This document shows, one piece after another, positions 19,860 through 30,075 of a stretch of DNA of 64,000 bases. Origin of the DNA: Desulfobulbaceae bacterium (GTDB taxonomy: Bacteria > Desulfobacterota > Desulfobulbia > Desulfobulbales > Desulfobulbaceae); the NCBI GenBank assembly GCA_012744275.1, contig JAAYIE010000060.1, positions 45,026-109,025 on the forward strand, given 5' to 3'. The notes beneath the pieces are model-generated. The model had not been told where the DNA came from, searched no databases, and saw nothing but the letters and a program-made list of their open reading frames with translations. The translations under genes were made by a program, and so were the position numbers. Numbering within the stretch: the stretch's first letter is position 1; every line of letters begins with the position of its first letter.

Positions 19860-20576
19860 TCATTCGTGGGCATGGGGCATATCCCCCAGGGGATGCGCAT
19901 GCACATGCTGATGCAGATGCAGGCTCTCGCTGCGCCTGAGCCGCTGACCTTCAATGCTCATAAAGCCAGTGCAGGTATCACGTAAAAAATCAAAGTCGTG
20001 CGAGACGATAATCCATCCGGTCTGAAGCTCATGCAAAATCTGCATGAGCTTTTTTTTATGCGTTGGATCAAGGTCGTTGGTGGGTTCATCCAGAAGAAGC
20101 ACCTTGGGTTGCATGGCCAGGATTGAGGCCAGTGCGATCAGCCGCTTTTCGCCGCCAGAGAGTTGGTGGGTCAGCCGGTCGCGCAGATTACTCAGACCGA
20201 GCTGTGCCAGGGTCTGCTCGGCCCGTTTTTTTGCCTCAGCCGGAGACAAACCCAGGTTGAGCGGGCCAAAGGCCAAGTCTTCCAGCACGGTGGCATGAAA
20301 GAGCTGGTCATCCGCATTTTGCAGCACCAGCCCCACTTCCCGCCGCAGTGCCCGGAATTCCTTTTCCTTACTGATAATGCAGTCATAGAAGCGGATATGG
20401 CCGCTCTTTGGCTTGAGCAGCCCGGTCACCAGGAGGAAAAAGGTGCTTTTGCCGCAGCCGTTCGGCCCGTGGAAGCCGATCTTTTCGGTGGCATGGAAGG
20501 CAAAAGATGTATCCTGCAAAAGTTCTGGCCCCTGCGGGTAGGCAAAGGAGATGTGGTCCAGAGCAAAGAGAGGCAT
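19860..20576 (-). CDS. nikO: Ni/Co ECF transporter ATPase
   Basis: ABC ATPase: GPNGCGKSTFFLLVTGLL, LSGGEKRLIALASIL, LLLDEPTNDLDP; adjacent to CbiQ/CbiM-like genes. Confidence 0.88.
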   Translation of the reverse strand: MPLFALDHISFAYPQGPELLQDTSFAFHATEKIGFHGPNGCGKSTFFLLVTGLLKPKSGHIRFYDCIISKEKEFRALRREVGLVLQNADDQLFHATVLEDLAFGPLNLGLSPAEAKKRAEQTLAQLGLSNLRDRLTHQLSGGEKRLIALASILAMQPKVLLLDEPTNDLDPTHKKKLMQILHELQTGWIIVSHDFDFLRDTCTGFMSIEGQRLRRSESLHLHQHVHAHPLGDMPHAHE

Positions 20577-20582
20577 TGTTGT

Positions 20583-21326
20583 CTAGAAAAGGGTGAAATA
20601 CAAGAGTAGCAGCGCAAGGGCTGCGACGGTAAATTTACCATCCCTACGGGTGAAGCGGAATTCGGCCAGCGAGGTAAAGTGGCCGCTAAAACCGCGCAGC
20701 AGCATGGCCTGATGGATACGCCCGGCTCGGTCGATACTGCGCAACAGGGTCAGGCCCACCAGGGTACCCAGGGTACGGTAACTGTGCAGACTGCTCGTGG
20801 CGACAAAATTATGCAGGCGCAGGGCTGTGTTGAGGCGCTGCCATTCATCGGCCAGAAGGAAGATGGCACGGTAGGTAAAGAGCAACAGAAAGACAAACTT
20901 TCCCGGCAGGCGCAGGGCATGGAGTGCATGGCCAAAATACGCCACCGGCATTGTAGCCACGCAGGCAATAAAAAGCAGGCTGATGGCATTGGCTTTCAGG
21001 GTAATCAGCCACACCAGGTGCAAACCAGCCAGGCTGCAACTGAGGCTGCCTAGATGGAAGGCCGCCGGGCCAGGCATGGTGCAGGGCACAGTCAGCCATA
21101 GAAAAAGCACAAAGATATTGACCGCAGCCAAGCGCCGCAGCAGTGGCCGCAGGGGCGGGCGGCTGCAGATAAGGAGCAGGCAGGCGGCAATAAGGCCGAA
21201 TTTAGCCTGTTGCCAGGTAGTTGCCACGGCCAGTACGCAGGAAAAAATGAAGGCGACGCCAATGCGCAGGCGAGCATCGAGTGCATGTACCCAGCTGTTC
21301 CCATGAGCAAAGGGTTCAGAAAACAC
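20583..21326 (-). CDS. nikQ: Ni/Co ECF transporter transmembrane component (CbiQ/NikQ)
   Basis: CbiQ-like: LDARLRIGVAFIFSCVLAVATTWQQAKFGLIAAC..., 'MLLRGFSG' signature. Confidence 0.87.
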   Translation of the reverse strand: MFSEPFAHGNSWVHALDARLRIGVAFIFSCVLAVATTWQQAKFGLIAACLLLICSRPPLRPLLRRLAAVNIFVLFLWLTVPCTMPGPAAFHLGSLSCSLAGLHLVWLITLKANAISLLFIACVATMPVAYFGHALHALRLPGKFVFLLLFTYRAIFLLADEWQRLNTALRLHNFVATSSLHSYRTLGTLVGLTLLRSIDRAGRIHQAMLLRGFSGHFTSLAEFRFTRRDGKFTVAALALLLLYFTLF

Positions 21327-21331
21327 CAGAT

Positions 21332-21988
21332 TTATTCCGTTTTTTTTCGGTTTTTCCAGACCAGAAGCAGGGCTAAGATGCCGAAAATCCAGCCAATACC
21401 GCCAATAATTTCAATAAAGCCCGGCCCTTTGGCTTGCTCGGCAGCCAGCATGGCCTTGATCGGGCCAAGACGGGCATCAAGCGAACGGTTGATCATGGCC
21501 TCAAGCTCCTGCACGCTTATGCTGACCTGAGCAGAGGTATTGGCTGTCGCTGGTAAGACAGGCGCAGACGGCGTTTTTTCTACGGCAGAATGCGGTGCAG
21601 GAGTTGTCTCCGGCGATGGCGGCAAGGCGGCTGTCTGCGAATTCAGTTCTGCTGCAGGCAGTATCCATTCGCCCTGATGGCCTTCGCCAGCTTTGATGGT
21701 GAGGCGCAGGTCAACAGGCTGCTCTGCAATCTCGGCGGGAATGGCAAAGCGGGCCGCGCCCTGGCTATCGGTTTTGCCCTGGACAAGCGGTTTGCCGCTC
21801 TCTGCCTCAACAATTTCAATGATGCCGTTCTGTACCGGTTTTGCCTTGCTGAAGCGGCCATCAACCACAATCTGCCCCTGTTCCACATAGGCAAAGAGAT
21901 GCACCCGGTGGGCCAGAGCTGGTGTGGCTGGGCAAAGCAGGCTGAGTATGAGGAGGCAGGGAGTGATAAGACGGAGCATGGTTTTCAC
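21332..21988 (-). CDS. nikL: Ni/Co transporter auxiliary component (NikL/CbiL-like, one TM)
   Basis: Signal peptide, HRVHLFAYVEQGQIVVDGRFS, proline-rich linker, C-terminal TM; position in the operon. Confidence 0.75.
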   Translation of the reverse strand: MKTMLRLITPCLLILSLLCPATPALAHRVHLFAYVEQGQIVVDGRFSKAKPVQNGIIEIVEAESGKPLVQGKTDSQGAARFAIPAEIAEQPVDLRLTIKAGEGHQGEWILPAAELNSQTAALPPSPETTPAPHSAVEKTPSAPVLPATANTSAQVSISVQELEAMINRSLDARLGPIKAMLAAEQAKGPGFIEIIGGIGWIFGILALLLVWKNRKKTE

Positions 21989-21991
21989 CCG

Positions 21992-22603
21992 TTATACACT
22001 GTGATGAGGTCGCTGGAGCAATGCTGGGCGTACTTTAGCGAGAAAGGCAACGGCCGAGGCAGTCACCAGGCCTTCCGCCACGGCCACGGGCAGATGCCCG
22101 AACATCAGGACTTTGGCGGCAGTAGCAAAACCCTCATCCGTAAAGCCGAGACTCAGGGCGGTGAGGATGGCCGCCCCTGCTACGCCACACATGCCGCAGC
22201 AGAAGGCGGAGAAAAATCTTGGCCAGCCCTCGCGGTTCAACCAGGGGCGCGCCAGATAGCCGGCCAGAATGGCGGGCAGGGCCATGTTCAAGGTATTGAC
22301 CCCCAGGGTGGTCAGACCGCCATATTGAAAGAGCAGGGCTTGCAAAAGAAGCGCCACTGCAATGGCGGGAAAGGCGGCCCAGCCCAGGAGCACGCCTAAT
22401 AGACCGTTGAGGATCAGATGTGCGCTCACCGGGCCAATGGGCACATGCACAAGCGAGGCGGTAAAAAAGGCGGCGGAGAGTAGGGCCACCGGGATGATCC
22501 GGTTTTCATCCAGACGGCGCAAACCAAGGGCGCAGCCTGCCAGACTCAGCGCGCCGCCCAGAGCAAGAATAGGTGGCCCGAGTACTCCTTCGGCAATGTG
22601 CAT
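21992..22603 (-). CDS. nikM: Substrate-capture component CbiM/NikM
   Basis: MHIAEGVLGPPILALGGALSLAGCALGLRRL: 'MHI.EG.L' metal-binding N-terminus typical of CbiM/NikM. Confidence 0.9.
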   Translation of the reverse strand: MHIAEGVLGPPILALGGALSLAGCALGLRRLDENRIIPVALLSAAFFTASLVHVPIGPVSAHLILNGLLGVLLGWAAFPAIAVALLLQALLFQYGGLTTLGVNTLNMALPAILAGYLARPWLNREGWPRFFSAFCCGMCGVAGAAILTALSLGFTDEGFATAAKVLMFGHLPVAVAEGLVTASAVAFLAKVRPALLQRPHHSV

Positions 22604-22614
22604 GTAGTTCGCCT

Positions 22615-23388
22615 CTATTTACGCTGCGGGTCAACAAAGTGCGACCAGAGCACCGCCCCGAGTTCCACCTCCTTGAGGCTGCCCTCATGCGTGATTTTTT
22701 CTGTAGCCGTGCTCAAAGCGGCAAAACCCCACCAGCCGGCAAAGGGGATGGCATAGGAAAACACCCCGTTGGCATCCGCCTTGACCGCTTGGGTGATGAA
22801 AGCATCCTCCGGTGGCAGGTAGTTTTGATTCTGATTAAAATACTCCACCTCAACCAGCGCGCCCGCTACTGGTTTGCCATCCAAAAGCACCTGTCCCTGG
22901 AACAGATTACCCGTATAGTTGCCAAAGGGGCGGGTGAGGGGTACGATTTCTGTTTTTAGGCCAACAGGCTCGTCCCAGCCCTCTTCCCCACCAAAGGCGG
23001 TGACATAGGTTTTGGTGTAGTGGATGATGAAGCAGTCTTCCGCCGGTTCCCAGTAGGGCGCAGGCTCCATGACAAACTGGTAGAGACCTGGTCGGGCAAA
23101 AGTATAATCAGCGCTCCAGGCCTGCTGACCAAAAGCAGTAGCTGGTTGCAGGCTGCTGTTGAGATCTTTTTTTTCACCGTCTGCTACTACGTAAAAGGCA
23201 GCCGGTTTATCCTGCGCCATGCCGACCGCTTCCATAGGATGGGAAAAGGAAAGGTTGAGGCGTATATTGGCCTGTTGCCTGTCTGCTACTATGTCCCGGC
23301 TGGGAATGACCATGCCAAAGTGGGCATGAGCGGTATTGCATAAGATGAAAAAGGCCAAGGGCAGGGTAAGTGCGGGAACGCAGAACAT
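22615..23388 (-). CDS. nikK: DUF4198/NikK-like periplasmic component
   Basis: Signal peptide then [12 protein letters not shown]...; start ATG at 23388 with RBS caggaggttgat; operon with nikMLQO. Confidence 0.75.
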   Translation of the reverse strand: MFCVPALTLPLAFFILCNTAHAHFGMVIPSRDIVADRQQANIRLNLSFSHPMEAVGMAQDKPAAFYVVADGEKKDLNSSLQPATAFGQQAWSADYTFARPGLYQFVMEPAPYWEPAEDCFIIHYTKTYVTAFGGEEGWDEPVGLKTEIVPLTRPFGNYTGNLFQGQVLLDGKPVAGALVEVEYFNQNQNYLPPEDAFITQAVKADANGVFSYAIPFAGWWGFAALSTATEKITHEGSLKEVELGAVLWSHFVDPQRK

Positions 23389-23521
23389 ATCAACCTCCTG
23401 GAAAGTATTGCACACGAAAAAAATAATAATAACACATAATCACATTGTGTACTGACCGGATATAGGGCTGTCAAGCAGAAGTTGATTGGTAGGGCTCACG
23501 AACTACGGAAAAGGAGAAGAA

Positions 23522-24244
23522 ATGCTTCTTAAAGAAAATACAATGGGAGATGGAACAGGAGCTGTTTGTACCTGGCTGCACCGGCGTCAGGAACCGGTAT
23601 GCCTGCTCTTCTTTGCCGGCTGGGGCATGGATGCCGAGCCCTTTTCTCCTCTGCTGGCTGGCGGGGTGGATGTGTGCATGCTCAGCCATTACCAAAGTCT
23701 GGAACCGCCGCAACTGGCAGAATTGCATCAGTATGAGGAAATCGTGCTTGTTGCCTGGTCTTTTGGAGTGTGGATGGCAGCGCAGGTCTGTGCCTGGCCG
23801 CTCAGAGCGGCCTGCAACGAGGTCATTGCCCTGGGCGGTACTTTGCAGCCAGTGGATGCGCGCTTTGGTCTTGCACCGGAGCAATTCGAAAGCATGCTCG
23901 CCGATTTTGGCCAGGAAAAACTGCACGCCTTTTATCGGGCCATGTTTGATGAGCCAGCCCATAGAGAACTTTTTCTGGCGAACACACCCAGCCGCAGCTT
24001 GGAAGATTTGCGCCACGAGTTGGCGTTTTTGCACCAGGGCAGCGTGCAGGCTAAAACTGCGCTGGATATTTTCAGCCACCATGTCATTACCGGTCGCGAT
24101 CGCATCTTTTCCGGCCGCAATCAGGCGCGGGCTTGGGGCCGGCAGACGGAGTGCCAAATCATGCCCTGGCCGCATTTCCCCTTTTATCATTTTGAGACCT
24201 GGGGAGATTTTTTGACTGCGCTCCGCCCTTATCAAGGCAGTTAA
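23522..24244 (+). CDS. bioG: DUF452 family/BioG-like pimeloyl-ACP methyl ester esterase
   Basis: LLFFAGWGMDAEPFSPL, VAWSFGVWMAA (WSFG nucleophile elbow), C-terminal PHFPFYHFETW. Confidence 0.82.
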   Translation: MLLKENTMGDGTGAVCTWLHRRQEPVCLLFFAGWGMDAEPFSPLLAGGVDVCMLSHYQSLEPPQLAELHQYEEIVLVAWSFGVWMAAQVCAWPLRAACNEVIALGGTLQPVDARFGLAPEQFESMLADFGQEKLHAFYRAMFDEPAHRELFLANTPSRSLEDLRHELAFLHQGSVQAKTALDIFSHHVITGRDRIFSGRNQARAWGRQTECQIMPWPHFPFYHFETWGDFLTALRPYQGS

Positions 24245-24257
24245 AGGCTCAATCGTT

Positions 24258-25115
24258 CTAGGTTCGTGTGCCGCGGGCAAAAAGCAGGCTGCAGGCAAAC
24301 CAGCAGCAGGCTATGAGGATGATGGTGGCACCGGTGGCGGTGCGGGCCCAGTCTTGGGCTGAGACGATCAGGCCCAGTATGGCAGAGCTGGTACTGATGA
24401 GGAGTGTCCACCAGAACATGGTCCCCGCGTTCCGAGACAGATTACGGGCGCTGGCTGCTGGAACTACCAAGAGGGCCGTCACCAGGAAGACACCGATGGC
24501 CTGTACGGCCAGCATGACAATGAGGGCAAGCAAGCCCGCAAATACATACTGCAGGGGCGGTACCCGAACCCGGTGAGTACGGGCCAGGGTGGTATTGATG
24601 CCCACATACAGCAGCCGGTTATAGGTGCGGGCAAGGAAGATCAGCACAAAGAAGAGCAGCAGCAAAAGTACCCAGATCTCGGTTTCACTAATGGTGAGGA
24701 TATCACCATAGAGAAAACGTTGCATGTCGCGCGCCAGCGAGCGATCCCGGCTGACCATGGCCAGACCAAAGGCGATCATGCCGGAGAAAAAAACGCCGAT
24801 AACGGTATCACTGGCCAGATCACTGTGGCGTTGGGCTGCGGTAATACCCAAACCCACTGCCAGTCCGAACAGGGGCATGGTCCAATCGGGCGAAATGGCG
24901 AGCAGCATGCCCAGAGCCACACCGGTAAAGGCAGAATGGCTGATGGCCTCGGCATAGAAGGCCATGCGGAAGTTGACCATGATAATACCCATGGCCGCAG
25001 TCATGGGGGCAAGCAACAAGAGCGCCACCAGCGCCTGTTGCATGAAGCGCGCCTGCATACAGGGCAGGGGCAGTGCCTGGGCAACAAAGGCGTACAGCCA
25101 GGAAAGATCAGGCAT
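24258..25115 (-). CDS. znuB: Zinc/manganese ABC transporter permease
   Basis: ABC-3 permease: MGIIMVNFRMAFYAEAISHSAFTGVALG, LLVVPAASARNLSRN. Confidence 0.9.
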   Translation of the reverse strand: MPDLSWLYAFVAQALPLPCMQARFMQQALVALLLLAPMTAAMGIIMVNFRMAFYAEAISHSAFTGVALGMLLAISPDWTMPLFGLAVGLGITAAQRHSDLASDTVIGVFFSGMIAFGLAMVSRDRSLARDMQRFLYGDILTISETEIWVLLLLLFFVLIFLARTYNRLLYVGINTTLARTHRVRVPPLQYVFAGLLALIVMLAVQAIGVFLVTALLVVPAASARNLSRNAGTMFWWTLLISTSSAILGLIVSAQDWARTATGATIILIACCWFACSLLFARGTRT

Positions 25116-25962
25116 CGGCCGTGTTCTCAGCTTGTGGTTGACAGCATGGGGCGGTACAGCCCGCTTGGGCCATGGGCATGGACTTCAGGCTGACCATTCC
25201 CATGTGTAAACCGAAAATGGCGCTCAGGTTTTCTGGAGTCAGTACCCGCTGCGGCGGCCCCTCGGCCACAACCCGGTGATTGAGGCAGATAACGTGGGTG
25301 GCATGGTGGGTGACGGTGGGGAGATCATGGCTGACCATAAGCTGGGTAAAGCCCCAACTGCAACGCAGGTTATCCAGCAGATCACAAAAGACGTATTCGC
25401 CCTGAAAATCGACCCCTGCAGCAGGTTCATCCAGCACCAGCAGTTCCGGCTCCTGCTGCAATGCCAAGGCCAGGAGCACTCGCTGCAGTTCCCCACCGGA
25501 AAGTGCACCCAGACGACGGCGAAGCAGATGTTCTGCCTGTACCTGTGCCAGCATTGTCTTAGCTTTTTTTTGTACACGTGGTGACACACCAAACCAGAGC
25601 GGACGAGTTTGAAAACCCAGGGCTAAAAACTCGCCCACCGTTAGTGGCAGGCCACGGTCAAAAGTGAATCGTTGGGGTACATAACCGATGCGGGGGCGTT
25701 CGCCGCCGTAGCCGGGAAAACTGATCTGGCCCTGATGGGATAATTCTCCCAGTAGGGCCAGGAGCAAGGAGGTTTTACCCGAGCCATTGGGGCCGACGAT
25801 GGCGGTGCAACTACCGATGGGCACTGTAGCGCGAACAGCATCCAGAACAGGGATGCCGCCACGCACCACGGTAACTTCTTCAAAAAGAAGCGCTGGCTTG
25901 GAGTCGCATAGTACCGGTGGGGCAGCCACTGCAACCTTATTTGGTTCCAAGAGTCTCCGCAA
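25108..25962 (-). CDS. znuC: Zinc ABC transporter ATP-binding protein
   Basis: GPNGSGKTSLLLALLG, LSGGELQRVLLALAL, LLVLDEPAAGVD. Confidence 0.9.
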   Translation of the reverse strand: MRRLLEPNKVAVAAPPVLCDSKPALLFEEVTVVRGGIPVLDAVRATVPIGSCTAIVGPNGSGKTSLLLALLGELSHQGQISFPGYGGERPRIGYVPQRFTFDRGLPLTVGEFLALGFQTRPLWFGVSPRVQKKAKTMLAQVQAEHLLRRRLGALSGGELQRVLLALALQQEPELLVLDEPAAGVDFQGEYVFCDLLDNLRCSWGFTQLMVSHDLPTVTHHATHVICLNHRVVAEGPPQRVLTPENLSAIFGLHMGMVSLKSMPMAQAGCTAPCCQPQAENTADA

Positions 25963-26959
25963 GGGTGCGTAAATTGGTGCGCATGATGGTTTCGTAGTAG
26001 TCTAAAGGTGTCAGTCCTCGTGGACCATTGGCAACCGGATCCAGCATGGCAAGTTGGACGCCGCTTTCCCTGGCGACAGTATTACCAATGCTGTCTGGAT
26101 ACTGTGGTTCGGTGAAAATAGCACCTGCTTTTTTCTCCCGTATGATTCGTACCAGATTCAGCGCCTCGGCCGCCGAGGGATCTTGTCCCGGAACTGTTGC
26201 TATAACCGCCACAATCTCAAGGCTTGTATCGCGGGCCAGGTAGTCGAATACGCCATGTTGGGTAACGATGCGGGTATTGGCCAATTTTTTCCCCAGCTGC
26301 TGAAATTCACTATCCAGTTCAGCAAGTTTTTGCTGATACGCTAAGGCGTTGCGGGTAAACAGCTCTTTTTCTGCAGGCACAACTTCAGCCAGGGCCTTGG
26401 CGATGTTGCCTGCCTGGAGCGCTGCCATGCGCGGGCTGGCAAAGATGTGCGGATTTGGGCCGCTGCCATGGCTATGCGGGGTATGTGCCTCCTCTGCATG
26501 CCCGTCATGATCGTGGTTATGATTATGGCCATCGTGGTGCGCATGTGCTTCTTCGCTGGCCTCTTCACCCTCGTAGTTGAGGATATCTTCGATGCCTTTG
26601 CTGCTGTCTATCAGCTGCAGATTGGGATTGGCCTGTTTGAGAGGCGCTCCCAAAAATTCCTCCATGCCCAGGCCATTGATGATAAAAATTTGTGCTTCAC
26701 CAAGTTTTTGCATGTCTTGGGGGGTGAGGGCGTAGTCATGCGGGCAGCCGAGTTGGGCCGGGATCATCAAATCCACCTGGAGCAGCTTGCTACCTGCGGT
26801 AATGTTGCGAGTAAACTGATAGATGGGGAAGGTGCTGACCAGCACTTTGATAGGCTGTACTTCTGCAGCGACCACCCTGTGGGGCAGTGCTAAACCGGCA
26901 GCCGATACACACATAACGAGCATGAGCAGTGTAAAAAAGGCAGAACGTGCATATTTCAT
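25937..26959 (-). CDS. znuA: Zinc ABC transporter substrate-binding protein with His-rich loop
   Basis: Signal peptide; QLGCPHDYALTPQDMQKL; His-rich loop HAHHDGHNHNHDHDGHAEEAHTPHSHG; GPNPHIFASP. Confidence 0.93.
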   Translation of the reverse strand: MKYARSAFFTLLMLVMCVSAAGLALPHRVVAAEVQPIKVLVSTFPIYQFTRNITAGSKLLQVDLMIPAQLGCPHDYALTPQDMQKLGEAQIFIINGLGMEEFLGAPLKQANPNLQLIDSSKGIEDILNYEGEEASEEAHAHHDGHNHNHDHDGHAEEAHTPHSHGSGPNPHIFASPRMAALQAGNIAKALAEVVPAEKELFTRNALAYQQKLAELDSEFQQLGKKLANTRIVTQHGVFDYLARDTSLEIVAVIATVPGQDPSAAEALNLVRIIREKKAGAIFTEPQYPDSIGNTVARESGVQLAMLDPVANGPRGLTPLDYYETIMRTNLRTLAETLGTK

Positions 26960-27131
26960 GAAAAATACCTCCGGGCTTGTATGAGTATTTGAGGGAGAGT
27001 GTTGCTATTGCAAACGCAGTCGCATTATGCTTTTACCACTTTGCATGCAGCTGTCAAGCTTGGGTACAAGATGTTTTGCAATTTTGCCCCATGGGCGATA
27101 CAAAGTTAAAGAGGAACAAGGAGACCAGAGT

Positions 27132-27500
27132 ATGCAGCGAAGAACAGTACAACGCGAGGCGATTCAGGAGGTTTTCCGCAACGCTGGACGGCCGCTTCGC
27201 CTGGAAGACATCCTTGAACTTGGCCGCCTCCTGGTGCCCAGCCTGAACCAAGCCACCGTATACCGCAATTTGAAGCTGCTGGTGGAGGCTGGATGGCTGG
27301 AGCAGGTACAGCACCCCACCTTGGGCACTATTTATGAGCGCTCCGGCCGTGGCCATCACCACCATTTTCATTGCAACAGCTGCGACCGCATCTATGAGCT
27401 GCCAGGCTGCGCCCTCAATCCAGCGGCCACACCAGAGGGCTTTGTCGTCGAGGCCCACGAGATCTTTTTAAGCGGCACCTGCCCGGCCTGCGTGCGCTAG
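27132..27500 (+). CDS. zur: Fur-family regulator, probable Zur
   Basis: [63 protein letters not shown]; divergent from znuACB. Confidence 0.82.
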   Translation: MQRRTVQREAIQEVFRNAGRPLRLEDILELGRLLVPSLNQATVYRNLKLLVEAGWLEQVQHPTLGTIYERSGRGHHHHFHCNSCDRIYELPGCALNPAATPEGFVVEAHEIFLSGTCPACVR

Positions 27501-27542
27501 CGGTCACAGTACCGGGTGAACCTTGCCACCAGATAACGTGCT

Positions 27543-27986
27543 ATGATAAAATTTGACAAGGGAGTGGTTGTCCAGCTTGCGGGCTGTTCCGGCTATTTTC
27601 CCACTCGCCATTTCCGTCTGTTCCTGTCCAAAATTTCCGCAGGCTTCCCATCGCCAGCAGACGACTATATTGACCGTGCCCTGGATCTCAACGAACTCTT
27701 GGTGACCAATCCGCCTGCCACCTTTTTTGTGCGGGTGGATGGCCCTTCGCTCATTGAAGACGGGGTGTTTCCCGGCGATATCCTCTCGGTTGACCGCTCC
27801 ATGCAGCCGGTGCAGGGCGACAAGGTGGTGGCGGTGGTCAATGGCGAACTGACCGTAAAAGAGCTGTCCCTGTCGCCCCTGCGGCTTTTACCCAGGAACA
27901 AGGATTTTAAGCCCATTGATCTGCACGAGCATGACGATTTTGAAATTATCGGCGTGGTCAAGGGGCTGGTGAGGGTGTTCAGATGA
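27543..27986 (+). CDS. umuD: UmuD-like S24 peptidase
   Basis: [52 protein letters not shown]; downstream coupled umuC. Confidence 0.9.
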   Translation: MIKFDKGVVVQLAGCSGYFPTRHFRLFLSKISAGFPSPADDYIDRALDLNELLVTNPPATFFVRVDGPSLIEDGVFPGDILSVDRSMQPVQGDKVVAVVNGELTVKELSLSPLRLLPRNKDFKPIDLHEHDDFEIIGVVKGLVRVFR

Positions 27987-29227
27987 TTGCCTTGGTGGAC
28001 TGCAACAGCTTTTACGCCTCCTGCGAAACAATTTTCCGCCCTGATCTCAGGGGCAAGCCCGTGGTGGTGCTGTCCAACAACGATGGCTGTGTGGTGGCCC
28101 GCTCCGCCGAGGCCAAGGCTTTAGGCATCGCCATGGCCGTACCCTTTTTCAAGGTTGCTCCCATTATCCGTCGTCACAATGTGGCGGTGTTCTCCTCAAA
28201 CTACGCCCTGTACGCAGACATGTCGCAGCGGGTGATGCGCATCCTTGCCATGCTCTGCCCGGCGGTTGAGCAGTACTCCATTGACGAGGCCTTTGCCGAT
28301 CTGCGGGGTATACAGAATTTACCTGAGTTTGCCAGTGAATTGCGGCGCACTATTCGGCAATGGACCGGTATTCCCGTGTCAGTCGGGGTTGCTCCCAGCA
28401 AGACTCTGGCCAAACTGGCGGCAGATGCGTGTAAAAAATACCCTAAAACTGACGGCGTGGTGGTGCTGAAGGATGAAGAACGGTGTCAGCGTTTACTTAA
28501 GCTGACTCCGGTGGAGGATATCTGGGGCGTAGGGCGCAGACTGGCGCCCCGGTTGCAGGCGCTGGGCATCCACAACGCCAACGATCTTGCTCAAACAGAG
28601 GGCGCCTTGCTGCGACGGCGCTTTTCCGTGATCATGGTACGCATTGCCGAAGAACTGCGCGGTCATTCCTGTTTACCCCTGGAAGATTTGCCTGCGACAA
28701 GAAAACAGATTATCCGTTCCCGATCCTTTGGCAGCCCTGTTACGACGTTTACAGAAATGCGCGAGGCCATCAGTACCTTTATAGAAATTGCCTGCGCCCG
28801 CCTGCGCTACGAAGGCCTGTACGCCAGCAGTCTCTCCGTGTTTGTGCAGACCAGCCCTTTTGCTAAAGAGGCTGCTTTCTATGCCAATGCCAGCCATGGC
28901 GCGCTCCCCCGCCCCTTGAACGACACCCTGCACTGCAACCGCCTGTCCCAGCGTTTGCTTGCCAAGATCTGGAAAGAAGGTCATCGTTATATCAAGGCCG
29001 GGGTGATGCTGGGCGAACTCAGCCGCAGCGCCCGCTGGCAGAGCAGTTTTTTCGATCCACCCATGCGCGACAACACCCGGTTGATGGCCGCGATTGATGG
29101 CATCAACCACAAGATTGGCACCGTACAACTGGCTGCAAGCGGGCTCAAACCCGCATGGGCCATACGGCGGCAGCATCTGTCTCCGGCTTATACCACCAGG
29201 TGGGCGGATCTGCCCAGGGTGATTTAG
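27983..29227 (+). CDS. umuC: Y-family DNA polymerase UmuC
   Basis: [51 protein letters not shown]; overlaps umuD stop. Confidence 0.95.
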   Translation: MIALVDCNSFYASCETIFRPDLRGKPVVVLSNNDGCVVARSAEAKALGIAMAVPFFKVAPIIRRHNVAVFSSNYALYADMSQRVMRILAMLCPAVEQYSIDEAFADLRGIQNLPEFASELRRTIRQWTGIPVSVGVAPSKTLAKLAADACKKYPKTDGVVVLKDEERCQRLLKLTPVEDIWGVGRRLAPRLQALGIHNANDLAQTEGALLRRRFSVIMVRIAEELRGHSCLPLEDLPATRKQIIRSRSFGSPVTTFTEMREAISTFIEIACARLRYEGLYASSLSVFVQTSPFAKEAAFYANASHGALPRPLNDTLHCNRLSQRLLAKIWKEGHRYIKAGVMLGELSRSARWQSSFFDPPMRDNTRLMAAIDGINHKIGTVQLAASGLKPAWAIRRQHLSPAYTTRWADLPRVI

Positions 29228-29350
29228 CTCCAACTCTACCCCAAAGCGTTGGTAAGCGTCTGACTTTGGCAAATGCAAATGCTCGCAGGACCTGCGTGTG
29301 GCCCGCGCCGTATTTCCCTCGCCTGCTTGAGAGCAGATATCTGGCCTGGT
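29226..29350 (+). repeat. Dispersed ~125-bp element, copy 3 (divergent)
   Basis: gctccaactctaccccaaag...tctgactttggcaaatgc...ccctcgcctgcttgagagcagatatctggcctgg aligns to the 14842-14966 copy over its length. Confidence 0.55.
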
Positions 29351-29417
29351 AGCGGCGTAACACAGTCAAAAAAGCACGAAATTTTCATCACAAAATTGGT
29401 GTACAATGAGGTGCGTT

Positions 29418-29768
29418 ATGCCAGATCTGAACAGGCAATGGTGTATTGCCGATGTGGCAGGGGACGAAGGCTTGGCGCTCAGCCGTGAACAGCCTCTTTA
29501 CTGTGAAGGCACGGTTCCGACCCTGTAAGATGGTAGCGTCCTGATCCGCAATATCTGTTTCTTCTGCAACTCCATAGACTCCATACCCAGGTAACAAATT
29601 CTCGGTGTGGATGCTGTCATTGTTACTCTTGATCACCCGGATCCCTGTGACGACGCAACCAAAGAAAATAATGCCAAGGCCAAGCCCGTTGTTGTGCAGA
29701 ACCGGCGCGATCAGGAAAACATCCAGGCGAAAAAATGCTTTACCTGGCCAGAGATACGCCTTGAATGA
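29418..29768 (+). pseudogene. Probable decayed small gene with two in-frame TAA stops
   Basis: Continuous frame except TAA at 29526-29528 and 29592-29594: MPDLNRQWCIADVAGDEGLALSREQPLYCEGTVPTL*DGSVLIRNICFFCNSIDSIPR*QILGVDAVIVTLDHPDPCDDATKENNAKAKPVVVQNRRDQENIQAKKCFTWPEIRLE*. Confidence 0.4.
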
Positions 29769-30075
29769 ACCTGTCCAACAGGTAATCACCCGGCATACAC
29801 CCGAGGCTGTCATAACCGGGCTTTTTCGCCGCGTCTGGGATAAATGCACTCCCATTTGGTAATAATCTCTTCCAATCTCCTGAAATTATTTCGACATATT
29901 GAAATATCTTCTGATTGTATTGCACGCGTAAAAATACGCAATTTTCGGCTGATATATTTAACATCTGTTGATTCGCGTACAGCTTCCTGGTAACCATCTT
30001 AATTAAGCAGCCCATTCACCAGTGCAGGTCGTAGGGATTATATCCCCGTTTCTTTCAACTTAAGGAGCGCATCTT

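Noticed and set aside
23432-23450. acacataatcacattgtgt dyad upstream of nikK as a NikR box
   Set aside because: Does not match the NikR palindrome form I know for sulfate reducers; only a weak dyad.
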